DNA from: Ancylobacter crimeensis
GTDB taxonomy: Bacteria > Pseudomonadota > Alphaproteobacteria > Rhizobiales > Xanthobacteraceae
Length of the DNA: 64,000 nt
Reading direction: 5' to 3'
Assembly (NCBI RefSeq): GCF_023016805.1
Contig: NZ_JALKCH010000013.1
Span: 45,436-109,435 of the forward strand
In this document: piece by piece, positions 45,564 to 54,794 of the stretch
How the letters are laid out: each line of letters opens with the position of its first letter
Numbering within the stretch: position 1 is the stretch's first letter
Notes under the pieces: model-generated
Told to the model about the DNA's origin: nothing
The model's input: the letters and a program-made list of their open reading frames with translations, nothing else
Database searches by the model: none
Translations under genes and position numbers: made by a program

Positions 45564-46436
45564 TCAGAGCGAGGTGACGGCATCCAGCCCGAGATCGAGG
45601 ATCGGCGCGGAATGGGTGATCCAGCCGACCGAGATGAGGTCCACCCCGCTCGCCGCCACCGGACCTATGGTCTCGGCATTGATGCGTCCGGACGCCTCGG
45701 TGAGCGCCCGCCCGTCCACCAGCGCGACGGCCCGGCGCAGGGTCTCGGGGTCCATGTTGTCGAGCAGAACCGCATCCACCCCTTCGGCCATGGCGAGGTC
45801 GAGCTGCTCCAGCGTGTCGACCTCCACCTCGATCTTCACCATGTGGCCGGCATGGCCCTTGGCGCGGCGGATGGCGGTCGCAACATCGCCGGCAATGGCG
45901 ATGTGGTTGTCCTTGATGAGGATGGCGTCATCGAGCCCGAAGCGATGATTGGCCCCGCCGCCGGCCCGCACCGCGTGCTTTTCCAGCGCTCGCAGGCCGG
46001 GCGTCGTCTTGCGCGTGCACACCACGTCGGCATGGCCGTGCTGCTTGGCGATGGAAACCAGCGAGGCGGTGGCGCTGGCGATGCCGGACAGCCGGCAGGC
46101 GAGATTCAGCGCCACGCGCTCGGCGGTGAGTATGGAGCGGCCGCGCCCTTCCACCCGCATGACTACGTCGCCGGGGCGCAGCGGAGAGCCGTCGCAGCGT
46201 TCCACCAGTACCTCCAGCGTCGGATCGAACAGCTCGAAGGCCAGCGCCGCGACATCGGTGCCGGCGGCGACGCCGTGCTGGCGGCTTCCGATCACCGCGG
46301 TGAACAGAGCGCCGGCTGGCACAACCGAATCGGTCGTCACGTCGCCGGCCCGGCCGAGATCCTCAAGGAAGGCAGCACGCAGGATCGGCTCGACGAGGAG
46401 TCGCGGCAGGGGAGAGAGGGGGGCGGAAGCGGTCAT
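45564..46436 (-). CDS. nadC: Nicotinate-nucleotide pyrophosphorylase (carboxylating)
   Basis: Quinolinate phosphoribosyltransferase, third step of de novo NAD synthesis: quinolinate plus PRPP gives nicotinate mononucleotide and CO2. 290 aa. Motifs RKTTPGLRALEKHAVRAGGG (shown here in two parts RKTTPGLRALEK and HAVRAGGG), RFGLDDAILIKDNH, EVEVDTLEQ and LLDNM are present. ATG at 46436, 40 bp after nadB; the distal gene of nadABC. Confidence 0.95.
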   Translation of the reverse strand: MTASAPLSPLPRLLVEPILRAAFLEDLGRAGDVTTDSVVPAGALFTAVIGSRQHGVAAGTDVAALAFELFDPTLEVLVERCDGSPLRPGDVVMRVEGRGRSILTAERVALNLACRLSGIASATASLVSIAKQHGHADVVCTRKTTPGLRALEKHAVRAGGGANHRFGLDDAILIKDNHIAIAGDVATAIRRAKGHAGHMVKIEVEVDTLEQLDLAMAEGVDAVLLDNMDPETLRRAVALVDGRALTEASGRINAETIGPVAASGVDLISVGWITHSAPILDLGLDAVTSL

Positions 46437-46476
46437 GACAGCTCGCGGCAAACGGAGGAAGGAGGGGATAGGCCGG

Positions 46477-48009
46477 TCAGGCCACCTGCGGCTCGGGGCG
46501 GGCGGGCAGCGTCTCGGCAAGCGTGATACGCGCATGCAGGCCGCTCGCAGCGGTCTGCGGCGCGTCCGCACGAAAATGGCCGCCGCGGCTCTCCTCGCGG
46601 GCGAGCGCACCCCGGGCCACCATAAGGGCGACGGTGGCCGCCGGCTCGGTGCCGTCGTGTGCCTGTCGGGCGAGGGTGTCGATCGCCTCGCGAAGTCGCA
46701 CCGCGTCGCGAACCACGCCGACCTTGTCGTCCATCAGCGGGCGAATGAGGTCGAGTCGTGACGGCCGCGGCGCGGGGGTGGCGGGGGCGAGGCCGGCAAC
46801 CGGACGCATCGCTTCGCCGGCGATCGCAAGGGCGGCTCGGCTGCCGAACACCAGAGCCTCCAACAATGAATTGCTGGCGAGCCGGTTTGCGCCGTGCAGT
46901 CCAGTGGATGCGACCTCGCCGACCGCATAGAGGCCGGGCAGACTGGTGCGGGCATCGAGGTCCACCTCCACCCCGCCCATATGATAATGCGCTGCCGGCC
47001 GCACCGGGATCGGAGCCGCGACCGGGTCGACACCATGGGTCCGGCACAGCGCGACCACGCTCGGGAAGCGCCGCTCGAGATCAGGCAGACGGGCGTCGAG
47101 CACCACCCGGTGTCCGGCGGCGATCTGGGCGAAGATGCCACGCGCCACCACGTCCCGCGGGGCGAGTTCGGCGCCCGGCGTACCGAGCATGAAGCGCTCG
47201 CCGGCATCGTTCAGCAGCACGGCGCCTTCGCCGCGCAAAGCCTCGGTGGCAAGCGCCATGGGCGGCGGCTCGGCCGGGCCGCCGTCGCGCTCTACGGCGA
47301 TGGCGGTCGGGTGGAACTGCACGAACTCCATGTCCCGCAGGACAGCCCCGGCCTGCGCCGCACAGGCAAGGCCGAGGCCGGTCGCGGCGAGCGGGTTGGT
47401 GGTGGAGGCGTAGAGCCCGCCGAGTCCGCCCGTCGCCAGCACCACCGCGCGGCCATGCAGCACGATCCGCTCGCCAGCACGCTCGACGCTGACGCCGGCG
47501 ATGCGGCCATGGCCGTCGCGCATCAGGCCGGTGAGGCGGGTGTGGTCGCGGATCTCGATGTTCGAGGAGGTCAGCGCCGCGCGGATGAGGGTCTTCAGCA
47601 CCTCGCGTCCCGTGGCGTCGCCGCCGGCATGGGCTATGCGCCGGCGAGAATGGGCTGCCTCCAGCCCGAGCGCGATCCGCCCGGCGGCATCGCGGTCGAA
47701 CGGCGCACCCAGTGTTTCGAGCCATCCGATCGCTTCTCCTGCGCCACCGGCGACGAGGTGGGCGACGACGGGTTCGGAGAGCCCAGCGCCAGCCTTCAGC
47801 GTGTCGATGGCGTGGAGGTTCGGGTGGTCATCCGGGTCCAGCGCGGCCGCGATGCCACCCTGCGCCCAGGCGGTCGCGGCTTCGGTGCCGAGCGTGCCGG
47901 CGCTGATGAGCGTCACCTTGAGCGGGGCGTGCGGCGCGGCGAGGCGCAGTGCGGTGGCGAGGCCGGCAATGCCGGCCCCGACGACGATGATGCGATCCGA
48001 TCCGTCCAT
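46477..48009 (-). CDS. nadB: L-aspartate oxidase
   Basis: FAD enzyme oxidising L-aspartate to iminoaspartate, first step of bacterial NAD synthesis. 510 aa. FAD motif VVGAGIAGLATALRLA at the N-terminus, the AQGGIAAAL segment, HAGGDATGREVL, and the C-terminal helical domain. Succinate-dehydrogenase-family substrate residues (HYHMGGVEVD, GLHGANRLASNSLLEALVFG region) are seen. The ATG at 48009 has GAGGAT upstream. Between nadA (151-bp gap) and nadC. Confidence 0.95.
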   Translation of the reverse strand: MDGSDRIIVVGAGIAGLATALRLAAPHAPLKVTLISAGTLGTEAATAWAQGGIAAALDPDDHPNLHAIDTLKAGAGLSEPVVAHLVAGGAGEAIGWLETLGAPFDRDAAGRIALGLEAAHSRRRIAHAGGDATGREVLKTLIRAALTSSNIEIRDHTRLTGLMRDGHGRIAGVSVERAGERIVLHGRAVVLATGGLGGLYASTTNPLAATGLGLACAAQAGAVLRDMEFVQFHPTAIAVERDGGPAEPPPMALATEALRGEGAVLLNDAGERFMLGTPGAELAPRDVVARGIFAQIAAGHRVVLDARLPDLERRFPSVVALCRTHGVDPVAAPIPVRPAAHYHMGGVEVDLDARTSLPGLYAVGEVASTGLHGANRLASNSLLEALVFGSRAALAIAGEAMRPVAGLAPATPAPRPSRLDLIRPLMDDKVGVVRDAVRLREAIDTLARQAHDGTEPAATVALMVARGALAREESRGGHFRADAPQTAASGLHARITLAETLPARPEPQVA

Positions 48010-48160
48010 CTGTTCAGATCCTCGGGAGGCCCGCTCATGGCGGGTCGCGGCCGCTGGCGTCGGCGTGGACCGCAGCTGCAGGTCATGCGGGCCGGTTGCG
48101 GCCGCGCACGTTCCATGGGCGCTTCGCGGCGGACATCCGGCCCGCCGTGAGGTGCCTCGC

Positions 48161-49216
48161 TCAGCGAATGGCCAGCATCCGCTCCACCGAGGCACGGGCG
48201 CGATCGGCGATGGCGGGGTCGATCTCGACCTGCTGGGTCATCGTCTCCAGCGAGCGGCGGATCGCCGACAGGGTGATGCGGCGCATATGCGGGCAGAGAT
48301 TGCAGGGCCGCACGAATTCGATGTCCGGGTACTGCACCGACACATTGTCGGCCATCGAGCATTCGGTGATCAGCACCACCCGACCCGGCTTCTCGTCCCG
48401 CACATAGTCCGACATGCCGGCGGTGGAGCCCGCATAATCGGCTTCGGCGACGACCTCGGGCGGGCATTCCGGATGGGCCAGCACGACGACGCCGGGATGG
48501 GCCTCGCGCAGGTCGCGGATGTCCTGCGGGGTGAAGCGTTCATGCACCTCGCAATGGCCCTTCCAGGCGATCAGCTCGATCTCGGGCACCTCCTTCTGCA
48601 CGTTCCGAGCGAGATATTCGTCCGGCAGCATCAGGATGCGATCGACGCCCCGCTCCTTCGCGACGGCGCGCACCACCTTCACGGCATTGCCGGAGGTGCA
48701 GCAATAATCGCTCTCGGCCTTCACCTCGGCGGAGGTGTTGACATAGGTCACCACCGGCACGCCGGGATAAAGCTGCTTCAGCAGCCGGATGTCCGCGGCG
48801 GTGATCGATTCGGCCAGAGAGCAGCCTGCCGTCGCGTCCGGGATCAGCACAGTCTTGGAAGGATTCAGCAGCTTCGCCGTCTCGGCCATGAAGTGCACGC
48901 CGGCCATGACGATGATGTCGGCATCGACATTCACCGCCTCGCGGGCGAGCGCCAGGCTGTCGCCGACAATGTCGGCCACCGTGTTGAAGATCTCGGGCGC
49001 CTGATAGTTGTGGCCGAGGATGACGGCATTGTGCGTCCTCTTCAGCCGCTCGATCGCCTCGACCTCGCGGGCGATCAGCGGCCACTCGGCGGGCGTGACG
49101 TGGCGTGCGACCCGCTCATAAAGATGGGGAAGCGGAAGGTTGCCATCCGCACGGGCCGCGGCGGGAACGTGATCGGCGCGCGGATCCTCGCGCAGGGCAG
49201 CGGTGATATCCAGCAT
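48161..49216 (-). CDS. nadA: Quinolinate synthase A
   Basis: [4Fe-4S] enzyme condensing iminoaspartate with dihydroxyacetone phosphate to quinolinate. 351 aa. The three cluster cysteines sit in DATAGCSLAE, HPECPPEV and PCNLCPHM; NAVILGHNYQAPEIF and AGVHFMAETAK are family stretches. The ATG at 49216 has a very good AGGGAGG site, which touches the first of two palindromic operators. First gene of nadABC. Confidence 0.95.
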   Translation of the reverse strand: MLDITAALREDPRADHVPAAARADGNLPLPHLYERVARHVTPAEWPLIAREVEAIERLKRTHNAVILGHNYQAPEIFNTVADIVGDSLALAREAVNVDADIIVMAGVHFMAETAKLLNPSKTVLIPDATAGCSLAESITAADIRLLKQLYPGVPVVTYVNTSAEVKAESDYCCTSGNAVKVVRAVAKERGVDRILMLPDEYLARNVQKEVPEIELIAWKGHCEVHERFTPQDIRDLREAHPGVVVLAHPECPPEVVAEADYAGSTAGMSDYVRDEKPGRVVLITECSMADNVSVQYPDIEFVRPCNLCPHMRRITLSAIRRSLETMTQQVEIDPAIADRARASVERMLAIR

Positions 49217-49229
49217 CGGGCTTCCTCCC

Positions 49230-49312
49230 TTATGCTCAGTATGAGCATAAATGGGGTACGAAGAAACCGGGTCAAGGCCCGGCGATGGGGGTTATGCTAG
49301 GACTGAGTATAA
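49230..49312. promoter_or_regulatory. Paired 21-bp operators upstream of nadA
   Basis: Site 1 (49230-49250) is a perfect palindrome with arms TTATGCTC and GAGCATAA and a 5-bp centre. Site 2 (49292-49312) is an imperfect copy, TTATGCTAG...CTGAGTATAA, of equal length. Centres are 62 bp apart, about six helical turns, on one DNA face. The adjacent nadQ gene supplies the likely repressor. Confidence 0.75.
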
Positions 49313-49398
49313 GTTCTGTCAACGGAGTGTCACGGGGCTGCGACAGAATGGACATATGGCGAGGAAAATCACATTATATCAATGGCTTGCGAAATGCC

Positions 49399-50382
49399 CT
49401 AGCGCCGTCCGCCCGCGCCCGGCAGGCGTACGCCGGGGGCCGGGCGCTCGAGCAGCACCTCGCGGCGGAAGCGCACCAGCCGTGCCGGACGCCCGCCGGT
49501 CTCGCTGGTGGCTTCGCCCGTTTCCTCCACAAGACGCTGCTGCTCGATCAGCCGGCGGAAATTCTGCTTGTGCAGGTTCACGCCCGACAATGCCTCCACC
49601 GTGCGCTGCAGCTGGCCGAGGGTGAAGGTCGGCGGCATCAGCTCGAATACGACGGGGCGGTATTTGATCTTGGCGCGCAGCCGGGCGATGGCGAGCGCGA
49701 GCATGCGGCGATGGTCGCCCGCCATCTCGACGCCGGGCAAAAGCGCGCGGCCCGGCGCCAGCTCCACCCCGCGCTCGCGCAGTCCTTCCGGCACCAGTCC
49801 GGCCTCGTAGAGCAGTTCATAGCGTTCCAGCACCCGCTCTTCATCGCGGCTCTGGCCGAAGCCGAAGGCGAGTGAGAGCCGCTCCGCCCGCATCGAGCCG
49901 ACCCCGGCATTTGGCGCCGTCGCCGCCCAGGCGCGCAGTCCCGGCTCGATGGCGTCGAGCACCGCCGGGCGGCCTTCGCGCCAGTCTTCCCACGGGAAAT
50001 AGCGGTACCAGCTCTCCCATGCCGCATCGGCGTCGCCCGCCGGCCTGGCCTCGCGTACCAAAGCGAGATAGGCGACGGACAGCGCACGGGCGGCATGCTC
50101 TCCGTCGGTCTCGCGGCGGTCGCGATCGCCGAAGGTGTAGAGCTGCTCGACATGACCGAGCACCTGGTGGGTCTGCCGCTCCACCCAATTCCGCAGGCCC
50201 TGCTCCAGCGTGCGGTGGTCGCGCTCCAGCGGTCCGGAGGGCAGTTGTTCATGCCCGCCATGGCGCACCGCCAGCACCTTCGGATCGTCACCGGTCACCG
50301 CCACGATGACGGCGCTGAGGCCGATCGAGAGCGCGGTGTCGGTGGCGCTCGCCGGATGTGCGGCGGGGAAGGGAAGGGCCAT
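49399..50382 (-). CDS. nadQ: NadQ-like transcriptional regulator of NAD synthesis
   Basis: 327-aa protein of the COG4111 type: an N-terminal Nudix-related domain (about 20-170; VIVAVTGDDPKVLAVRHG, LPSGPLERDHRTLEQGLRNWV) and a C-terminal winged-helix region (about 235-310; FTLGQLQRTVEALSG, KQNFRRLIEQQRLV). The group is known as the NAD-responsive repressor of nadABC in alphaproteobacteria. It lies next to the nad operon, with two matching palindromes in the gap. The strict Nudix catalytic box is not evident, consistent with sensing rather than hydrolysis. Confidence 0.85.
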   Translation of the reverse strand: MALPFPAAHPASATDTALSIGLSAVIVAVTGDDPKVLAVRHGGHEQLPSGPLERDHRTLEQGLRNWVERQTHQVLGHVEQLYTFGDRDRRETDGEHAARALSVAYLALVREARPAGDADAAWESWYRYFPWEDWREGRPAVLDAIEPGLRAWAATAPNAGVGSMRAERLSLAFGFGQSRDEERVLERYELLYEAGLVPEGLRERGVELAPGRALLPGVEMAGDHRRMLALAIARLRAKIKYRPVVFELMPPTFTLGQLQRTVEALSGVNLHKQNFRRLIEQQRLVEETGEATSETGGRPARLVRFRREVLLERPAPGVRLPGAGGRR

Positions 50383-50551
50383 GGGGCGTGGCGATCCGAA
50401 AGGGGGTCGGCGGGGGCGAGGCGGCGGGCGGGATGGGGCGGCGTTGGTTCGCGATCAATCTAGCACGGCTGCGGCGGCGATTGCGTCCTGCCGGTCGTGA
50501 TGGCATGCCAGTGGAACGCCTGAGACGTCAGCCAAGGGAAGGAGACAGCCG

Positions 50552-51385
50552 ATGCAACATGTGGTTCTGCCGGGAGGCGAGACGGTGCCGCAGCTCGGCA
50601 TCGGCACCTGGATGATGGGGGAGCGTGCCGCCGCCCGTGCTGCCGAAACCGAATCGGTCCGCCTCGGCGTGGAACTCGGCATGCGGCTCGTCGACACTGC
50701 GGAGATGTATGGCGAGGGTGCCTGCGAGAGCTTCCTCGGCGCGACGCTGGCCGGGCTGCGCGAGAAGGTGTTCCTCGTCTCCAAGGTCTATCCGCACAAC
50801 GCCAGCCGGGCCGGCGTGGTGGCGGCCTGTGAACGCAGCCTGAAGCGCCTGAACACCGACCGGCTCGACCTCTATCTTCTGCACTGGCGCGGCGGCGTGC
50901 CGCTGGAAGAAACGATCATCGGTTTCGAGCATCTGAAGAGCCAGGGGAATATCCGCCATTGGGGTGTCTCCAATTTCGACACCGACGACATGGAGGAGCT
51001 GTGGGAGACGCCGGGCGGCGATGCCTGCGCGGTCAACCAGGTGCTCTACAACCTGAGCCGCCGCGGCCCGGAATGGGACCTCATCCCCTGGTTGCAGGAA
51101 CATGAGGTGCCGTTGATGGCCTACAGCCCGATCGAACAGGGCCGGCTGCCTCAGGGCGGCGCGCTGGCCAGGGTCGCGGCCAAGCACGGCGTCAAGCCGT
51201 ATCAGGTCGCGCTCGCCTGGGTGATGCGCGAGATCGGCACCATCGCCATCCCCAAGGCCTCGCGGCCCGAACATATGCGGGAGAATGTCGGGGCGGTCAA
51301 AGTGCAACTGGAAGCTGCCGATTGCGCGGCCCTCGACGCCGAATTCCGCCCGCCGAGCCGCAAGCGCGGGCTGGAGATGCTCTGA
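50552..51385 (+). CDS. Aldo/keto reductase
   Basis: 277-aa NADPH-dependent TIM-barrel reductase. The catalytic tetrad is visible: Asp in VDTAEMYGEG with Tyr three residues on, Lys in VSKVYPHN and His in LLHWRG. Coenzyme-binding IPKASRPEHMREN is near the C-terminus. The ATG at 50552 has AAGGAGA eight bases upstream. Physiological substrate unknown; convergent with the EamA exporter gene. Confidence 0.92.
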   Translation: MQHVVLPGGETVPQLGIGTWMMGERAAARAAETESVRLGVELGMRLVDTAEMYGEGACESFLGATLAGLREKVFLVSKVYPHNASRAGVVAACERSLKRLNTDRLDLYLLHWRGGVPLEETIIGFEHLKSQGNIRHWGVSNFDTDDMEELWETPGGDACAVNQVLYNLSRRGPEWDLIPWLQEHEVPLMAYSPIEQGRLPQGGALARVAAKHGVKPYQVALAWVMREIGTIAIPKASRPEHMRENVGAVKVQLEAADCAALDAEFRPPSRKRGLEML

Positions 51386-51541
51386 GGGCTGGGCACTTGA
51401 AGCCTCATGCCTTTTGGAAGCCGTCCAGCCGGGGATCGTAGCCCGGAGCTTCTTTGCCGGCTGCTTTCCCGCCGGTCGGCTTCCTTCGCCCGGTCGCTGT
51501 CTCCGGGAGGTTCGCTCTCCCCGGGGTGACCGAAGTGCGGG

Positions 51542-52528
51542 TCAGTTCGATTCCCGGCACGTACGGACGGTGGCGGCGCTGTGCGGTCCTTCCGCCAGAA
51601 CGGCGCTTTCGGCAGATGTTGCCGGCGCCGTTCTCCGGCTGTCGCCGCCCATGAGATACCAGGCGACGGCTGCGACCACGAGCGTTCCGCCGGCGAGCAC
51701 CGAGGGGCCGACCGTCTCGCCGAAAGCCAGCCAGACCCAGAACGGGCCGAGGACGATGTCGAGCAGAAGCAGGAAGCCGGCCTCGCCGGACCCGATGTCG
51801 CGGCTCCCGACCAGCGTGAGCACATTGGCGAGGCCGGTCGTCAGCACACCAAGCAGAGCGCAGACCATCAAGGCATGTGTTCCCGGCAGGATGCCGGCCT
51901 GCGGGCCGTGTGGCACCAGCGGCAGTGCCGCCAGCGCCCCGCCCAGCGCCGAGATGATGCTCACCAGCGTCATGTCGAGCCCGGGGCGCTTCTTCACCAG
52001 CACCAGATAGCCGGCATAGCTTCCCGTCATCAGGATGGAAACCGCGATGCCGGCGAGATCGCGTCCCGACACCGCGGCGCCGGCCATCACCGCGATGCCT
52101 GCGACGGCCACCAGCGCGGCCAGCAGGAAGCGCCCACTCACCTGTTCCCGAAGGGCGAAGAAAGCGATGCCGGCGGTCAGGAAGGGCAGGGCGGCATAGA
52201 TCGTCATCACGGTCGCCACCGTGGTGAGGTGCAGCGCCACGATATAAGTGATGTTTCCGACAACCCCGAGCCCGATCGCCACCAGTCCCGGCACGGTCAG
52301 GGTCATGCGCAGCGCGGCCATGCGGTTGCGCGAGGTGGCGAGCCAGAACGGCACCAGCGCCGCCGCGGCGAAAAGCGAGCGCCACAGCACGATCGTCCAG
52401 GTGTCGGCATCCGCCAGCCGGACGAAATAGCCGACCGTGCTCCACAGCACCGTGGATACAAGGACCAGCGTGAGACCGATGGTTCGCACGCGCCCTGCGG
52501 AGCGTCCGGTGGCGTTGCCGACAGGCAT
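51542..52528 (-). CDS. EamA/DMT-family transporter
   Basis: 328-aa, ten-helix drug/metabolite transporter with two EamA repeats (about 12-145 and 155-300), e.g. STVLWSTVGYFVRLADADTW and LLLLDIVLGPFWVWLAFGE as seen in short fragments STVLWSTVGYF and GPFWVWLAFGE. Start at ATG 52528, which has AGGAGA upstream; a longer frame from 52564 is less likely. Divergent from a TetR gene with a TAGAC/GTCTA site between them, so probably TetR-repressed. The C-terminal 30 residues are polar and possibly extended. Confidence 0.88.
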   Translation of the reverse strand: MPVGNATGRSAGRVRTIGLTLVLVSTVLWSTVGYFVRLADADTWTIVLWRSLFAAAALVPFWLATSRNRMAALRMTLTVPGLVAIGLGVVGNITYIVALHLTTVATVMTIYAALPFLTAGIAFFALREQVSGRFLLAALVAVAGIAVMAGAAVSGRDLAGIAVSILMTGSYAGYLVLVKKRPGLDMTLVSIISALGGALAALPLVPHGPQAGILPGTHALMVCALLGVLTTGLANVLTLVGSRDIGSGEAGFLLLLDIVLGPFWVWLAFGETVGPSVLAGGTLVVAAVAWYLMGGDSRRTAPATSAESAVLAEGPHSAATVRTCRESN

Positions 52529-52573
52529 GGAAATTCTCCTGGAAACGGAGTATATGCAGTTCATAGTCCAGAG

Positions 52574-52588
52574 TAGACCGGTCGTCTA
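52574..52588. promoter_or_regulatory. Candidate TetR operator
   Basis: TAGAC-CGGTC-GTCTA inverted repeat in the 172-bp gap between the EamA and TetR genes. It resembles NemR-type boxes (TAGACC...GGTCTA), matching the subtype of the neighbouring regulator. Confidence 0.6.
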
Positions 52589-52700
52589 GTATCGACTTCC
52601 ACGAAAATGGCGTGATCGTCGCCGGCGGAAGCTGTGCCGGACGGGCAGAACGGGAGCGTGTCCGACTCGGGACGTGCTCGGCCACAACGGAGCCCTGTCG

Positions 52701-53321
52701 ATGAAAGAAGACAACCCGACGAAAGAGGACAACCCGACGCGCGGGCGCATCGTCGAGGCGGGCTGGAAGGCGCTGCTGGAGCACGGCTATGCCGGCACCG
52801 GCCTCGGCCCCCTGCTGGCTTCCATCGACGTGCCGAAGGGCTCCTTCTACCACTTCTTCCCCAGCAAGGAGGCCTTCGCCGCCGAGGTGCTCACAGCTTA
52901 TGCCGAGCATTACCGGGCCAACCGGCAGGTGCTGTTCGCCGATGCCGCGCTTGGCCCGCTCGCGCGCCTCGATCGCTACCTCGTCCATCTTGAGGAGGAG
53001 GCGCTGTCGCGCTCCGAGGTCGCGGGTTGCCTCTACGGCGTCATGGCGCTGGCCGCCCCCTCCCTCGGCGCACCCGTGAAGGAGCGACTCGCCGACGTCT
53101 TCGCCCGCTGGGAAGCCGATTTCGCAGGCCTCATCGCGGAGGCGCAGCAGGCGGGAGAGGTCGATCCCGCATTGGATGTGGGCTTTGTCTCGGCCTGCGT
53201 GGTCGATCTTTACGAGGGCACCATCATCCGCGCCCGCGCCGGGGACGGCGTTGCCGCTTTTGCCCGTTTCCGCACCTGTGTGCACGCTTTGCTCGGAGCT
53301 CCTCTTCCGGTAACGAAGTAG
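52701..53321 (+). CDS. TetR family regulator
   Basis: 206-aa TetR protein: N-terminal helix-turn-helix (about 10-58; IVEAGWKALLEHGYAGTGLG, DVPKGSFYHFFPSKEAFA) and a C-terminal ligand-binding domain of the AcuR/NemR kind (TetR_C-like; ARWEADFAGLIAEAQQAGEV). The ATG at 52701 gives MKEDNPTKEDNPTRG, with a 5-residue repeat at the very N-terminus. An upstream ATG at 52674 is possible. Probably represses the divergent EamA gene. Confidence 0.9.
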   Translation: MKEDNPTKEDNPTRGRIVEAGWKALLEHGYAGTGLGPLLASIDVPKGSFYHFFPSKEAFAAEVLTAYAEHYRANRQVLFADAALGPLARLDRYLVHLEEEALSRSEVAGCLYGVMALAAPSLGAPVKERLADVFARWEADFAGLIAEAQQAGEVDPALDVGFVSACVVDLYEGTIIRARAGDGVAAFARFRTCVHALLGAPLPVTK

Positions 53322-53439
53322 GTGTGCCTCAATGGTGTTCTGCCGCAGAAAAGCTGCCAATCCGCTGGACGGACGGGTATGAGCGCTTAAAAAGGGCCGT
53401 TTCCCGCCTCTTGTTCTCGCAGCCTGCGGATAAGCCCTC

Positions 53440-54186
53440 GTGTCCATCCCCGCCGATCCCTCGCTCATCCGCCTCGATGGCGTCACCCTCAGCCGGGGAG
53501 GGCGGGTGGTGCTGGATGGAATCTCGCTCGACCTCACCGAGCGGCGGATTGGTCTCATCGGCGACAATGGTTCCGGCAAGAGCTCGCTCATCCGCCTGCT
53601 GAACGGCCTGCTCAGCCCCGATGCCGGTCGCGTCGAGGTGCACGGGATCGACGCGGCGAAGGAGCCGGGCGCGCTGCCGCGCAAGGTCGGCTTCATCTTC
53701 CAGAACCCCGACCACCAGATCATCTTCCCGACCGTGATCGAGGAGATCGCCTTCAGCCTGGAACAGGCCGGCCGCACCCGGCGCGAGGCGGCGGCGGAGG
53801 CGAGCGGCGCGCTTGCCCGCCATGGTCGCGCCCATTGGGCGGACCGGCCGGTCCATGCGCTGTCGGAAGGCGAGAAGCAGCTTCTGTGCATCATCGCCGT
53901 GCTGGTGATGGAGCCCGCCGTCCTGGTGCTGGACGAACCCTTCTCCAGCCTCGACCTGCCGACCCGGCTCGGCCTGGAACGGCTGATCGCCCGCCTGCCG
54001 CAGCAGGTCGTGCTGATTGCCCATGAGCTCGACGCCTTCTCGGCCTATGATCGCGTGGTCTGGCTGAAAGCCGGGCGCATAGCGATGGATGGCGCGCCGG
54101 AGGCGGTGATCGCCGCCTATCGCCGCCACGGCGCCGAACGGCTCGCCGCTGCCGAAGGTGCCGACCCCTTGGAGGGAGCGGCGTGA
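53440..54186 (+). CDS. bioM: Biotin ECF transporter ATPase BioM
   Basis: 248-aa ABC ATPase of the energy-coupling-factor type. Walker A is GDNGSGKSS, the Q-loop FIFQNPDHQ, the signature ALSEGEKQL (a degenerate LSGGQ) and Walker B VLVLDEPFSSLD, with the switch His in IAHELDAF. Starts with GTG at 53440. It overlaps bioN by 4 bp (GTGA). No TTATCTATAA-type BioR box is evident in the 118-bp gap upstream. Confidence 0.92.
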   Translation: MSIPADPSLIRLDGVTLSRGGRVVLDGISLDLTERRIGLIGDNGSGKSSLIRLLNGLLSPDAGRVEVHGIDAAKEPGALPRKVGFIFQNPDHQIIFPTVIEEIAFSLEQAGRTRREAAAEASGALARHGRAHWADRPVHALSEGEKQLLCIIAVLVMEPAVLVLDEPFSSLDLPTRLGLERLIARLPQQVVLIAHELDAFSAYDRVVWLKAGRIAMDGAPEAVIAAYRRHGAERLAAAEGADPLEGAA

Positions 54187-54794
54187 TCTCGCTCTATCTC
54201 GCGCAGCGCACATGGGCTCATCGCCTGCCGGCGTGGCTGAAACTCGGCGCGCTGGCGATCCTCAGCCTCCTCGTGACGCCGCTCGACAGCCTGCCCGTCA
54301 TGATGGCGCTGCTGCTGGCAGCGCTCGTGCTGTACGCCGCACTGGGGCGCGAGGCGGTTAGGCAGATCGCCCTGCTGCGACCGCTGCTGCCGTTGCTCGT
54401 CATTCTGTTCGCGTTCCACCTGTGGAGCGGCGACGCACGGCTCGGGGCGGTTTCGGTGCTGCGCATCCTCGGCATCGTGATGATCGCCAATGCGGTGACG
54501 ATGACGACCCGCATGGACGAGATGATGGACGCGATCGAGCCGCTGCTGCGCCCGCTGGCGCTGTTCGGCGTCGCCCCCCGCGCGGTCGCGCTGATGGTGG
54601 CCATGATGATCCGCTTCGTGCCGCTCATCTTCGCGCTATGGGAGGCGCTGAACGAAGCGTATCGCGCCCGTACCGGCAGGCGTGGCGGCTGGCGTCTTCT
54701 GGCGCCCTTCTGTATCCAGACACTCCGACTGTCCAACCATGTCGCCGAGGCGCTGGCCGCCCGTGGCGGCGCACCGCGAGCGAACCGCCGATGA
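54183..54794 (+). CDS. bioN: Biotin ECF transporter transmembrane protein BioN
   Basis: 203-aa CbiQ-type transmembrane coupling protein with about five hydrophobic segments. The conserved C-terminal Ala-Arg-Gly-like coupling helices appear as NEAYRARTGRRGG and AEALAARGGAPR. GTG start at 54183 overlaps the bioM stop, and its TGA overlaps the bioY ATG (ATGA), so the three subunits are coupled. Confidence 0.9.
   Translation: MISLYLAQRTWAHRLPAWLKLGALAILSLLVTPLDSLPVMMALLLAALVLYAALGREAVRQIALLRPLLPLLVILFAFHLWSGDARLGAVSVLRILGIVMIANAVTMTTRMDEMMDAIEPLLRPLALFGVAPRAVALMVAMMIRFVPLIFALWEALNEAYRARTGRRGGWRLLAPFCIQTLRLSNHVAEALAARGGAPRANRR

Noticed and set aside
53322..53439. BioR or BirA operator before bioM
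   Set aside because: No TTATCTATAA-like or BirA-like palindrome was found in this gap.
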